Part shown: piece by piece, positions 1-8,573 of the stretch
Position numbering within the stretch: the first letter of the stretch is position 1
Layout: each line of letters begins with the position of its first letter
Source: DATAXI01 sp963756185
GTDB taxonomy: Bacteria > Verrucomicrobiota > Verrucomicrobiia > Chthoniobacterales > Chthoniobacteraceae
Length of the DNA: 64,000 nucleotides
Assembly: GCA_963756185.1 (NCBI GenBank)
Contig: CAVWMS010000001.1
Coordinates: 620,001-684,000, forward strand
Direction of reading: 5' to 3'
Program-made: the position numbers and the translations under genes
Notes under the pieces: generated by a model
What the model was told of the DNA's origin: nothing
Databases searched by the model: none
Seen by the model: the letters and a program-made list of their open reading frames with translations, nothing else

Positions 1-450
1 AATTTCACGTTGCGCAGCACGCCCGACCAATGGCTGACCCTGGATGAATTGCGGGGGCAGCCCGTCATCATCGCATTCTACCCCGCCGACTGGAGCCCGG
101 TCTGCGGCGACCAGATGGCGCTCTACAACGAGATATTGCCCGAGTTTCAAAAGCTGGGCGCTGCCCTGCTCGGCATCTCCGTCGATGGCGCATGGTGCCA
201 CGCCGCCTTTGCAAAGGACCGCCGCCTGCACTTTCCTCTTCTGGCGGATTTCGAGCCGAAGGGAGCCGTCGCCCGCGATTACGGCGTTTACCGCGAGCAG
301 GACGGCGTCAGCGAGCGCGCGTTGTTCGTGCTCGACTCCGGCGGCGTCATCCACTGGAGCCATGTCTCACCGGTCGGCATCAATCCGGGCGCCGCGGGAA
401 TCCTCAACGCGCTCGAGGAACTCAAGCAGGAGGCGCCGGCGGCCGTATGA
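1..450 (+). CDS. Peroxiredoxin (AhpC/TSA family), 5' truncated by the window edge
   Basis: The frame is open from base 1 (reads NFTLRSTPDQW), so the true start lies upstream and about 149 codons are visible. It is a thiol peroxidase of the AhpC/TSA-Bcp type that reduces hydrogen peroxide or organic peroxides in the cytoplasm. The segment PADWSPVC fits the family pattern PxxxT/SxxC, placing the peroxidatic cysteine at codon 103-105. There is no obvious second Cys in the C-terminal half, which suggests a 1-Cys or AhpE-like mechanism. The stop TGA overlaps the ATG of the next gene (ATGA), implying translational coupling with a DsbA-like protein, a sensible redox partner. Confidence 0.9.
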   Translation, partial: NFTLRSTPDQWLTLDELRGQPVIIAFYPADWSPVCGDQMALYNEILPEFQKLGAALLGISVDGAWCHAAFAKDRRLHFPLLADFEPKGAVARDYGVYREQDGVSERALFVLDSGGVIHWSHVSPVGINPGAAGILNALEELKQEAPAAV

Positions 451-1004
451 AAACACTCGACAAACTCGCCGTGCCGGTAACCGTGCGCGATTGGCACAGG
501 GGATCGCTTCACGCGCCCGCCCAATTACTCGAATACGGGGACTTCGAATGCCCATTCTGCGGCGCGGTTCAGCCTGTCGTGCAGGCCATCCAGCAGGCGC
601 TGGGCAGCGAATTGTGCTTCGCCTTCCGCAACTTTCCGCTGGCCAACATGCATCCGCACGCCGAGGCCGCGGCGGAGGCTGCCGAGGCTGCCGGCGCCCA
701 GGGCCGGTACTGGGAGATGCATGACCTTCTCTTCGAAAATCAGGACGCCCTCGAATACGAAGACATCCAGCGATACGCCACCACCCTGCGCCTCGACGCT
801 TCGCGCCTGATGGCCGAGATCAAGGGGCATCTCTACCAACCCCGCCTGCGGGAGGATTTCCTCGGCGGAGTGCGCAGCGGCGTAAATGGAACCCCCAGCT
901 TTTTTATCAATGGCATCCGCTACGACGGGCCGCGTGACGTGGAATCCATGGCGGCCGCGCTCACCCATCCTTCGAGGCAGGACCCAGCTTCGGCACCATT
1001 TTAA
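447..1004 (+). CDS. DsbA-family thioredoxin-like disulfide oxidoreductase
   Basis: This 185-aa protein has a thioredoxin fold with an inserted helical domain. The active-site CPFC is at residues 35-38 (GDFECPFC), and the cis-proline loop is NGTPSFFING near residue 150, both typical of DsbA and of the DsbA-like domain fused to some NhaA antiporters. No signal peptide is visible, so it is probably cytosolic. It starts with ATG overlapping the upstream peroxiredoxin stop by 4 bases, so the pair is an operon; a role in reducing the peroxiredoxin or handling oxidised thiols is inferred. The last residues (QDPASAPF) are encoded by a degenerate copy of a dispersed repeat seen again at 2077 and 6043, so the natural C-terminus may have been replaced or extended. 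Confidence 0.88.
   Translation: MKTLDKLAVPVTVRDWHRGSLHAPAQLLEYGDFECPFCGAVQPVVQAIQQALGSELCFAFRNFPLANMHPHAEAAAEAAEAAGAQGRYWEMHDLLFENQDALEYEDIQRYATTLRLDASRLMAEIKGHLYQPRLREDFLGGVRSGVNGTPSFFINGIRYDGPRDVESMAAALTHPSRQDPASAPF
977..1001 (+). repeat. Degenerate copy of dispersed repeat R1 overlapping the dsbA-like 3' end
   Basis: By eye 20 of 25 bases match the centre of the copies at 2077 and 6043 (GGACCC..TTCGGYACCATTT). It supplies the last codons just before the stop of the DsbA-like gene. The 5' part of the repeat is not clearly conserved here. Confidence 0.45.
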
Positions 1005-1106
1005 AGTTCCGCTCGTTTCAAGACCATTCGCAGCCATTGGAAACCTGGCGCCCCGATGGCCGTGAGATCCTAATTCGTCAATCTTCCGGCGACCAAACTT
1101 GAAATC

Positions 1107-1982
1107 CTATTGAGCAGATCTCCAACTTTCGATGAGCGTCTTCAGAACAGTCTCCAAATCAGCGCTTCCCTTTACCAAGCCAGCTTCCCCGCGCTCGAAA
1201 TCGATCCAGCCTTCATTGAAGCCATCCAGCATCCGAATGCGTGGCATTGGGTTGCTCATGCCCTGTGACTTGAAGAGTGCCTCCCAAGACCCACGCGGCA
1301 CGGCTTCCATCCGCACCGGACGGCCAAGCAGCTTGGCGAAAGTGCCGGCAATCTCGTTTGGCGTCACCCGCTCCGGCCCTTCGAGCTCCACGACCCGGCG
1401 ACCGTTCCACCTATCCTGCAGCAGGCCGGCTGCGACCCTCCCAATATCCGCTGTACCCACCATGGGTATCGCCCTGTCGAGCGGTTGCAGGAAACTCGGA
1501 ATCACGCCTTCCCTACTCGCCGGAGCCACATCCCAACTTGAGTTCTCCATGAACCAGGCGGGGCGTAATAACGCTATCGGCATTGGCAATCCGGCGATCG
1601 CATGCTCGATGATCGTGTGCTGGGTCAGCAGGTTCGGCTCCTTTGCTTGCGCCCCAATCGTCGAGAGGTAAACGACGAGCCCCGGATTCGCTTGCGCCAG
1701 TGCATTCCGCAGCGTTTCGCCCATCGCCCGTGCCTCGGGAAACTCCGGCAACGGGTCGAAATTCGGTGGCGCGAGCACAAAGACGCCTTCCGCTCCCCGG
1801 AAGGCCGCCGTCAGAGAACCCGCGTCCTCGATTGTAGCCAGCGCCACTTCGCAGCCGCGATCCGCCCATGCCTGCCCTTTGCCCGCATCCCGCAGGACGG
1901 CGCGGACCGGCTGTTTTGCGGCGAGAAGGGCGTGCGCAACGGCACCCCCGACCTGGCCGGTCACTCCCATGATTGCATACAT
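1107..1982 (-). CDS. NmrA-family NAD(P)-binding protein (atypical SDR)
   Basis: This 291-aa protein starts MYAIMGVTGQVGG, a Rossmann GxxGxxG NAD(P)-binding turn at the extreme N-terminus. NmrA/HSCARG or azoreductase-like features follow: LAPPNFDP, a substrate loop with LLRPAWFMENS, and a C-terminal region typical of NAD(P)H:quinone-type isoflavone-reductase-like proteins. Such proteins sense NADP(H) or reduce quinones; the substrate cannot be read from sequence. The start at 1982 is chosen because the Rossmann strand begins immediately after it. A longer frame upstream is rejected because it runs through repeat R1. It faces away from the histidine kinase gene, so 1983-2557 is a divergent promoter region. 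Confidence 0.85.
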   Translation of the reverse strand: MYAIMGVTGQVGGAVAHALLAAKQPVRAVLRDAGKGQAWADRGCEVALATIEDAGSLTAAFRGAEGVFVLAPPNFDPLPEFPEARAMGETLRNALAQANPGLVVYLSTIGAQAKEPNLLTQHTIIEHAIAGLPMPIALLRPAWFMENSSWDVAPASREGVIPSFLQPLDRAIPMVGTADIGRVAAGLLQDRWNGRRVVELEGPERVTPNEIAGTFAKLLGRPVRMEAVPRGSWEALFKSQGMSNPMPRIRMLDGFNEGWIDFERGEAGLVKGSADLETVLKTLIESWRSAQ

Positions 1983-2557
1983 AGCCGCGTACTTTGGGCT
2001 AGCCCCATGCGTATTTCCACTCGTTATCCCCGGTGCAGGCGGCCTGCCGCTTGCTCGCCCGCGCCCGAGGCGGGCCGCTTTACAGAGACCGGACCCGGTT
2101 TCGGTACCATTTCGACACTTTGTATCTTTTCGCTTCGCGCAGCACGGTAAATTGCAAGTTTTGGTTAAACCCGCCAGATGCGGAGGGCACAGGGGAAAAA
2201 ATGATGACAGTCGGCCAAAGCGTCGCTTTCGAATATGAACCCCATATTCGCTTCGTAAGATGCTTTCCATAAATCCGTTATACATCAGATAAAACTCTGT
2301 GTCGCCAGAGCGGCTTTCCCGCCCTTTTAGCGGCTGGGATCAGTCGCCTCGTCGTGCACCGGAACATGCCATTCGGGCGACCCCCATGATTGCGGGACTG
2401 TCGGAACAGGAAAGGGGTAGGTTGGCCCGCGTCAGCGGGACTCGATGCGGAATTTCAAATATGCCAAACGGCACAAGAAATGCGGTTGACTTTAGCCAAA
2501 ATGTATAGCCATTACACAGGTAAAGTGCGCTCTCGGAACCCCCGCGCGAGCAGCCAA
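1983..2557. other. Divergent intergenic region (575 bp)
   Basis: This lies between the NmrA-like gene (minus) and the hybrid kinase gene (plus). It contains repeat R1 at 2077-2117 and AT-rich stretches after 2150. No RNA gene or convincing promoter hexamer pair was found. The kinase frame is open back to 2390, so part of it could be coding if an earlier start is used. Confidence 0.5.
2077..2117 (+). repeat. Dispersed repeat R1, copy A (41 bp)
   Basis: It matches the copy at 6043-6083 in 37 of 41 positions by eye (GCTTTACAGAG, CCGGACCCGGTT, CGGTACC and GACA blocks conserved, same orientation). It sits upstream of the NmrA-like gene. Spacing between blocks is identical in both copies, so this is a genuine repeat unit and not a chance match. 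Confidence 0.75.
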
Positions 2558-5500
2558 ATGGAAACTCCCGAACCAAAGGATCGCCAAAGCGGCTCCGAAG
2601 GGTTGGACGCTGGGGCTCCGGATACCAGTGCCTCGAGGTGGGGATCGGATCGTGTTCTTCGTTTCGTCCTTTTGATAGTGGCGTCGCTGATCACATTGGG
2701 AGGCGTTGCATACTACCGGCATCAGGCGGCTGAAAAAGGCCGCGTTGCGCGGGAATCGCTTGCCATCGTCGCCGATCTGAAGGTGAAGGAAATTTCGAAT
2801 TGGATGCGGGAGCGGCACGGTGACGCGGAAGTGGCCAGGGCAAGCGCGGCGGTTAGCGGAGTCGTCGCCGGCTCGGGAAGCGCTCAATCGCAGCAAGCCG
2901 CCCGGGGACCCATCCGGGTCTTTCGGGACGTTTACGGCTACGCCTGCATTGTCGTAGCCGATGCCCAAGGGAAGGTTTTGCTGAAAGATCCGCCGGACTT
3001 TCCATTGCCGCCCAAGTCCCTTGCCGATCAAATTCAAACCGGGTTGCACTCTTCCAAAGTTATAACTTCGAACTTGCTCCGAACGCATCCTGAAGAGCCT
3101 GTGTATCTATGGCTATCCTGTCCCGTCTTTGCTCACGCGCAAACAACCGGCAAACCCGACGGGGCTGCGCTGCTGGTGGTCGATCCGCACGAATTCCTCT
3201 TTCCGACCCTCCAGACCTGGCCAGCCACCAGCCGCACAGCGGAGACATTGATGGTCATGCAGGACGGAAACCAGGTCGCCTATGTCAACGAGTTGCGCCA
3301 GCACCTCAATCAGTCATTGGACCTCCGCCTGCCCCTCGGCGGAAACCTGGGCGTTCCGGCATCGATGGCCATTCGAGGGTTCGAAGGGGTCGTCGAAGGC
3401 TCGGACTATCGCGGCATTCCAGTCTTGGCAGTAACTCGAAAGATTCCGGGGACACCGTGGTTCCTCGTCGCCAAGATCGATCAGGAAGAGGTTTTGGCCC
3501 CGATTCGCCATGAGGCGTGGACCGCAGCCTTGATAAGTGTGTTATTGGTAGCCGCGACATTTCTGGGCATTGCTCATTTTTGGAACCGGAAGAGATTCGA
3601 GGCTTTGCACGAAAGCGCGATGCGCTTCCAAACCATGATTGAAAAGGCGCCAGTGGCTGTTGCAATCAGCAGGAACCAAAAGGTCATCTATGGGAACCAG
3701 AGATATCTGGACCTTTATCGCTATGGCAGCCTCAATCAATTGGTCGGTCAGCCCATTCTGGGGCAATGGGCTCCCGAGTCGCGAGCGATGGTCGAAGAAC
3801 TCGTCCAGAATAGAATGCGCGGCGAAATCAAGAGACAGGAAATCGAGGGCGTTGGCCTGCGCAAAGACGGCTCTCGATTCGCGCTGGAGGCTACGACTGA
3901 CATCATTCAACTCGCGGATGGCCCCGCCGCGATGGCCCTCGCAACCGACATATCCGAACGCAAGCGGGCGGAAGAAAGGATCAGGGAGAGCGAAGCTCGC
4001 TTTCGCAGTTGTTTTGAACGGCCCTTGATTGGTATCGCCATCACCTCCCCGGAGAAGGGCTGGCTTGCGGCGAATGACCGCGCTTGCGAAATCCTGGGCT
4101 ACAGCCGTGAGGAACTTTACCGCACCACATGGGCGGAACTGACCCACGCGGACGACCTGACTACTGACGTCCGCGAATTCGATCGCATGATGGCCGGGGA
4201 AAGCGACAGTTACGCGGCCGATAAACGGTACATTCGCAAAGATGGAAATATCATTTGGGTAAGCCTGGCAGTCGGTTGTGTGCGCAAAGTTGACCGAACG
4301 GTGGATTATATGTGCGTAAACTTTCAGGACATCACGGAGCGCAAGAGCGCCGAAGAGGCGTTGAAGGCCAGTGAGATACGTTTCCGGTCACTGATCGAAA
4401 ATGCCTCCGACATGGTCACCGTCCTGGACAAGGGTGGAATTATGCGATTTTCAAGTCCTTCGGTCCAGCGGCAGCTTGGCTATCAACCGGACGAATTACT
4501 GAATCGCAGTTGCTTTGAAATCATTCATCCGCAAGACAGGGCAAAAGCTGCGTCTGCCATCCAGGACGCGCTCTCTGATCCGACCACCGCGGTCACCGTC
4601 GAATGCCGCGTTCAGCATCGTGACGGTTCCTGGCGCATCCTCCAGACCATCGGCCAGAATGTTCCGGACATGGCCCCCGACGGTTTTATCGTCCTCAATT
4701 CCCGTGATATAACGGAAAGCCGCGCCCTGGAGGAGCAGTTCTTGCAGACGCAGAAGATGGAAGGGATCGGGCAGCTCGCCGGGGGCGTCGCCCATGATTT
4801 CAACAACCTTCTCGCAGCCACCATGATGCTCTGCGAGATGACCCAGGATATGGAGGGTCTGCCGCAGAATGCCCGCCGAAACCTTCAAGATATTCTCGGC
4901 GTGGCGGAAAAAGCCGCCAATCTCACGCGCCAGCTCTTGTTATTCAGCCGCCGCCAAGTCATGCAGACGCGCGACCTGGACCTGAATGAATCGGTCAAAG
5001 GCATGACGATGATGTTACAGCGAATCATCGGAGAAGACATCACGATCACGCTGACCACGCATCCCGCCCCGCTATTTACTCATGCGGACCCGGGAATGCT
5101 GGATCAGGTGCTCATGAATCTTTCGGTCAATGCGCGGGACGCCATGCCGGAAGGTGGACGCTTGATCATAGAAACCTCCATGAAAACCTTGGACGAACAA
5201 ACGGCGCTTCATTACCGCGACGCCGTGCCGGGCCGTTACGCGTGCCTTCGCGTCACCGATACCGGCACCGGCATCCCGCCGGAAGTGCTTCCGCGCATTT
5301 TCGAGCCATTCTTTACCACCAAGGAGGCGGGCAAAGGCACCGGCCTCGGCCTCGCCACGGTATTTGGAATCGTCAAACAACACGGAGGCTGGCTTTCCAT
5401 CGAAAGTGAAGTCGGAAAGGGCACCAGTTTCGAGGCCCATTTTCCGCTGATCGAAGCCTCCGCGGAGGCCGCCGTCAACCGCACCGGCCCACGCAAAGAG

Positions 5501-5878
5501 TCCGGCGGAACAGAAACCGTCCTTCTCGTCGAAGATGAAACCATGGTGAGGGTCATGACCGGAGCCATGCTTGAACAGGTGGGCTACTCCGTTTTGGAGG
5601 CCTCTAACGGCGTCGAGGCCCTTGAAAAATGGGAAAAGAGCTTGGGTGAGGTAGACCTGTTACTGACCGACCTCGTCCTGCCGGAAGGCATCAGCGGCCG
5701 GCAATTGGCAAAGAAACTCCAGGAATGCAAACCGGAACTCAAGGTGGTCTTGACCAGCGGCTACAGCGCGGAGATTGCGGGAACCGAACTCGTTCCGCAG
5801 CCCGGGCAAGTATTCGTCCAGAAACCATGTTCCGGTTACCAGATCCTCGAAGCCGTGCGCACATGCCTCGACAGTTAA
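2558..5878 (+). CDS. Membrane hybrid sensor histidine kinase (PAS x3, HisKA, HATPase, REC)
   Basis: This is a 1106-aa hybrid kinase. TM1 is at about residues 32-52 and TM2 at about 321-340, enclosing a roughly 265-aa extracytoplasmic sensor. Three PAS domains follow (about 347-467, 477-595 and 600-722), then HisKA with GGVAHDFNNLL (His near 745), HATPase_c with DTGTGIP and GTGLGLA (about 844-961), and a C-terminal receiver with TDLVLP (Asp near 1040). The AHDFNN phosphorylation box is characteristic of bacterial hybrid kinases with a terminal REC. The start is uncertain: in-frame ATGs exist at 2390, 2501 and 2558 without strong Shine-Dalgarno sites, and 2558 leaves a short N-terminus before TM1. 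No DNA-binding partner is adjacent, so phosphotransfer probably goes to a distant regulator. Confidence 0.92.
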   Translation: METPEPKDRQSGSEGLDAGAPDTSASRWGSDRVLRFVLLIVASLITLGGVAYYRHQAAEKGRVARESLAIVADLKVKEISNWMRERHGDAEVARASAAVSGVVAGSGSAQSQQAARGPIRVFRDVYGYACIVVADAQGKVLLKDPPDFPLPPKSLADQIQTGLHSSKVITSNLLRTHPEEPVYLWLSCPVFAHAQTTGKPDGAALLVVDPHEFLFPTLQTWPATSRTAETLMVMQDGNQVAYVNELRQHLNQSLDLRLPLGGNLGVPASMAIRGFEGVVEGSDYRGIPVLAVTRKIPGTPWFLVAKIDQEEVLAPIRHEAWTAALISVLLVAATFLGIAHFWNRKRFEALHESAMRFQTMIEKAPVAVAISRNQKVIYGNQRYLDLYRYGSLNQLVGQPILGQWAPESRAMVEELVQNRMRGEIKRQEIEGVGLRKDGSRFALEATTDIIQLADGPAAMALATDISERKRAEERIRESEARFRSCFERPLIGIAITSPEKGWLAANDRACEILGYSREELYRTTWAELTHADDLTTDVREFDRMMAGESDSYAADKRYIRKDGNIIWVSLAVGCVRKVDRTVDYMCVNFQDITERKSAEEALKASEIRFRSLIENASDMVTVLDKGGIMRFSSPSVQRQLGYQPDELLNRSCFEIIHPQDRAKAASAIQDALSDPTTAVTVECRVQHRDGSWRILQTIGQNVPDMAPDGFIVLNSRDITESRALEEQFLQTQKMEGIGQLAGGVAHDFNNLLAATMMLCEMTQDMEGLPQNARRNLQDILGVAEKAANLTRQLLLFSRRQVMQTRDLDLNESVKGMTMMLQRIIGEDITITLTTHPAPLFTHADPGMLDQVLMNLSVNARDAMPEGGRLIIETSMKTLDEQTALHYRDAVPGRYACLRVTDTGTGIPPEVLPRIFEPFFTTKEAGKGTGLGLATVFGIVKQHGGWLSIESEVGKGTSFEAHFPLIEASAEAAVNRTGPRKESGGTETVLLVEDETMVRVMTGAMLEQVGYSVLEASNGVEALEKWEKSLGEVDLLLTDLVLPEGISGRQLAKKLQECKPELKVVLTSGYSAEIAGTELVPQPGQVFVQKPCSGYQILEAVRTCLDS

Positions 5879-6042
5879 TCACAGTCTGGGAATTCTCGGC
5901 TCGGGCGGCTTGAATAAGCCACCGCTGTTCACTGCCAGCCCCGCCGCATGAGCGATCGACGAAAAACTGGAGCCTGGGGGCTCTGGAGCCTTTTTGTCAC
6001 CCGTACCTCAAAACGGGCAGAAAATTGGGTTCGAAGCGGCCT

Positions 6043-6083
6043 GCTTTACAGAGCCCGGACCCGGTTCCGGTACCCTTTTGACA
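6043..6083 (+). repeat. Dispersed repeat R1, copy B (41 bp)
   Basis: This second well-conserved copy of the 41-bp unit differs from copy A at four positions only. On the minus strand both copies read through in a frame giving TGSGLCKA, which is why spurious frames in both places look similar. Its function is unknown. Confidence 0.75.
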
Positions 6084-6493
6084 TCTCGGGAATTTATCAT
6101 TGTCCGTCGGCGGCGTGGCCGCCCGGTCATGCCTTAACCAAATAATCGCAAGCATTTCGATTTGGCGGTTGCGCCGCCGGAGCAACTCTACTGCGCCCGT
6201 ATCAAGCAGCGCCGCCACGGCTGGCAGCCTCCCTGCGAATCGCTTTCAGATTCTCCAGAATAAACCTGCCAGTTCGATCCAACTCACGGCTTGCGGGACG
6301 AATCCAAAAAAAGTCTCCGGGCGTCGCAGTCCGTTTCCGGCGCTGAGGCCGCGCTGCTTTCCATTTGGATTTGGCTATTGTCGTTGCCACGCGTCAAACA
6401 TACCGCGGTTGGATGTCTGAGAAAAGAATCTTCTGAACGATTTGACGCAGCGCTCGCACCGCCCGACCTTTTGTCCATGTTTCCCGAGAATTC

Positions 6494-6537
6494 GATCATG
6501 CGATAGCCCCGCGTAGTGCGGGGCGATTGCCATGATC
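6494..6537. repeat. 44-bp imperfect palindrome
   Basis: The outer arms GATCATG (6494-6500) and CATGATC (6531-6537) match perfectly, and the inner arms CCCCGC and GCGGGG (to 6523) flank a GTAGT loop. No T-run follows on either strand, so it does not look like an intrinsic terminator. It may be a REP-type sequence or a remnant of an inverted-repeat element. Confidence 0.55.
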
Positions 6538-6846
6538 AATGACTGAAACATTCTGCGAAAAAAATCGTCGGCGCGCCCTGCGCCGCCAGCACATGGGACG
6601 GACCCGGGCGCGCGCATTCGCCATCACCAAGCTGAGATTCACAAGGCGCGAGTACTGGCGTTTGACTGCCGCCGAGTTAAACCAAATACGCCTGCGCAGT
6701 GTTCGGCGCATTTGTCAAAATCGAGCAAGTTGCTCGTGCGCGATGTGTGGCAATCCGCGCCACAGCCCGCTCGAGAGGCAGCACCTGACACTCTCCGAAC
6801 AGCGAGCCCTCATTTCCTATTGCGAACAGGTATTTGAACGGTTCAG

Positions 6847-6919
6847 TGGAGCCTAGGGGATTCGAACCCCTGACCTCCTCAATGCCATTGAGGCGCTCTA
6901 CCAACTGAGCTAAGACCCC
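6847..6919 (-). tRNA. tRNA-Ala (anticodon GGC)
   Basis: Read on the minus strand it folds as a full cloverleaf of 73 nt. The acceptor is GGGGTCT/AGGCTCC with discriminator A, the D-arm is GCTCAGTTGGTAGAGC, the anticodon arm CCTCA-ATGGCAT-TGAGG carries GGC, and the T-arm holds GGTTCGAATCC. The 3' CCA is not encoded. It reads GCC/GCU alanine codons. The divergent tyrosine recombinase gene begins about 90 bp from its 5' end. Confidence 0.97.
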
Positions 6920-6975
6920 GAACTAGCTTATTTTCAACGACTTGCAGCAATATCCAACACTCCCTATTTGGGCTT

Positions 6976-7051
6976 GACTATACCGATTGTCTATACCAGA
7001 GTGTTCTTGGATATGAAAACTCGGACTGACAACACCGGTGACGGTATAGTC
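6976..7051. promoter_or_regulatory. Cluster of three TATACC-type sites at the integrase start
   Basis: GACTATACC (6976-6984) and GTCTATACC (6989-6997) are direct repeats 13 bp apart. GGTATAGTC (7043-7051) is the exact inverse complement of the first. Direct repeats of this size beside an integrase gene are typical of arm-type binding sites or an autoregulatory operator; which applies is inference. Confidence 0.5.
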
Positions 7052-8212
7052 ACGGGCAAGAAAACCACTCGGGGCAGTCTCACCAAAGTTGCGGGCGTTG
7101 GATGTCTCTATCGTCATGAAAACGGACGGTACTATGCCGTCAAAAAGCACCTCCGCAAGATCAAAACCCAGGCCCTCCGCACGAAGGCAGGACTGCCGAT
7201 CACGGACCGGAAATTAGCCGAGAGCGCGCTTCGGGTGTGGCTGGAGCGCCTGGAGGCCAACCAGAGCCCGGAGGACGCCACCTTGACGCTCCGGGGGCTG
7301 ATTGAGCGCTACATCAAGACGAAGGCCGGCAGCAGCGCGAGCACCCGCGAAAACGTGGCATGGATGGCGGGACGTTTCGGCTACGTTGTCGAAACCCCGG
7401 AGAAGAAGAACAACAGGGGAGGGAACCGCAAGAATCTCCACCCGTCCGCGTGGCATCGAGGGCTTGATGTCCGGGTGGCGGACATTCGGGCAAGCGATCT
7501 CAGCACATTCCTGGGGAAGCTCAGCTATTTGAAGCCTCTTTCTTTCAACACGCTGGGGGAATACATTCGGCAACTTTTCGCCCTGGCGGTTGCGGACAAG
7601 ATCATTTCCGAATCCCCCTTCGCAGCGGCCCCGAACAAGCGGAAGAAGGTGCGGAAGGAGCCCCGCCCCACGCCCGCCGATGACCAATTCGAAAGGATTG
7701 TGGCTTTCATCCGAAATCAGCGGTTCACAGATCACAGCGAGGACTCGGCGGACCTCGCGGAATTCTTGGGACTGGCGGGGCTTGGCGAAGCGGAAGCAGC
7801 TCAATTCCATTGGAGGGACTTCGATTTGAAGCAGCCCACCTTCAGCGTCAAGCGGTTCAAAACGCAGACATGGTTTCACGTTCCGATTTATCCCCGGCTT
7901 CGGAAATTCCTCGAAGCCCTCTACATTCGGCAGGGGAGCCCCAGCCCGGAAACGAAAGTCTTTCGGGTGGCATCGATCAAGCGCGCGCTGGAGCGGGCTT
8001 GCAAGGAATTGAACCTGCCTCATTTCAGCCCTCGTGCGTTGCGGCGCCGCGCCATCGTCGAGCAACTCCGCGCAGGGGTGAACGTGAAACTGGTCAGCAA
8101 GTGGCAGGGGCACCAGGACGGGGGCAAGCTGATCCTGAATACCTACAGCGAAATAATCAGCGCGAATGACCGGAGTTTTGAAGAGGCAGAGCTTGCTAAA
8201 CTACCGTCCTAG
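7013..8212 (+). CDS. Atypical tyrosine recombinase / integrase
   Basis: This is a 399-aa protein from ATG 7013 (an earlier TTG at 6968 would add 15 residues). The N-terminal half is a SAM-like core-binding domain, the C-terminal half a tyrosine-recombinase catalytic domain. The motif normally carrying Arg-I (GLRxxEL) reads GLAGLGEAEAAQFHW, with Gly at the arginine position. The box-II HxLR reads SPRALRRR, keeping the second Arg but not His. The third motif WQGHQDGG and the nucleophile region LNTYSEI are present, as is the beta-hairpin Lys (KTQTWF). Related GHxDGG integrases are common in Verrucomicrobia. It overlaps tail-to-tail by 17 bp with an excisionase-like gene and starts next to tRNA-Ala, so it is probably the integration module of a small or decayed element. 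Confidence 0.87.
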   Translation: MKTRTDNTGDGIVTGKKTTRGSLTKVAGVGCLYRHENGRYYAVKKHLRKIKTQALRTKAGLPITDRKLAESALRVWLERLEANQSPEDATLTLRGLIERYIKTKAGSSASTRENVAWMAGRFGYVVETPEKKNNRGGNRKNLHPSAWHRGLDVRVADIRASDLSTFLGKLSYLKPLSFNTLGEYIRQLFALAVADKIISESPFAAAPNKRKKVRKEPRPTPADDQFERIVAFIRNQRFTDHSEDSADLAEFLGLAGLGEAEAAQFHWRDFDLKQPTFSVKRFKTQTWFHVPIYPRLRKFLEALYIRQGSPSPETKVFRVASIKRALERACKELNLPHFSPRALRRRAIVEQLRAGVNVKLVSKWQGHQDGGKLILNTYSEIISANDRSFEEAELAKLPS

Positions 8213-8498
8213 ACCGGTAGCTTTCGATCTCTTCGATTGGAATCTGGATTTTCCGGGTTCCAGCGGATTTGTTGAGCAGGTGCCTGTCGATCAACCGACG
8301 GACCGATGTAACGCTCATGTTCAATTCGCGAGCGGCTTCCTTGATGTTGAAATAGCGTTTCGGGCGCTCTGGCTTGACGCTGACTCGCTCTTCAATTCTC
8401 GCAAGGCTCCGTTCGAGTGTCTCCATTGTGGCAAGCAACTGCGCGACAAGTACAATGCACCGGCCCAGCTCGCCCAATGGGTTCTGATCTCCGTCCAT
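8196..8498 (-). CDS. Excisionase-like helix-turn-helix protein
   Basis: This 100-aa protein has a short predicted coiled-coil N-terminus (LLATMETLERSLARIEERV) followed by a winged-HTH of the MerR/excisionase type: YFNIKEAARELNMSVTSVR then LIDRHLLNKSAG, ending with a beta-wing IQIPIEEIESY. The HTH_17 family is used by phage excisionases and small regulators. Its convergent 3' overlap with the integrase gene suggests it is the recombination directionality factor or a regulator of the same element; that role is inferred from position. Confidence 0.75.
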   Translation of the reverse strand: MDGDQNPLGELGRCIVLVAQLLATMETLERSLARIEERVSVKPERPKRYFNIKEAARELNMSVTSVRRLIDRHLLNKSAGTRKIQIPIEEIESYRSRTVV

Positions 8499-8573
8499 CT
8501 TTCGTGTTCCCGCTATGCCCTCAGCAAAATTGAACGGCTGATTGGTTCGTTAAAAAGGTTTGCCGTTGCCCGC

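Larger units (their letters stand above)
5879..6846. other. Gene-poor region (968 bp) between hybrid kinase and tRNA-Ala
   Basis: No frame here resembles a recognisable protein; several open frames of 60-105 codons overlap one another in different frames. It holds repeat R1 copy B (6043-6083) and a 44-bp palindrome (6494-6537). It lies on the 3' side of tRNA-Ala, where an integrated element would normally sit, but no mobile-element gene was recognised in it. Confidence 0.5.

Noticed and set aside
1983..2285. N-terminal extension of the NmrA-like protein to 2285
   Set aside because: The extension runs through dispersed repeat R1 and lacks family similarity; the Rossmann motif begins at 1982.
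6847..6919. attL/attR duplication of the tRNA-Ala end inside the window
   Set aside because: No second copy of the tRNA T-arm or acceptor end was found by eye, so element boundaries are not called.
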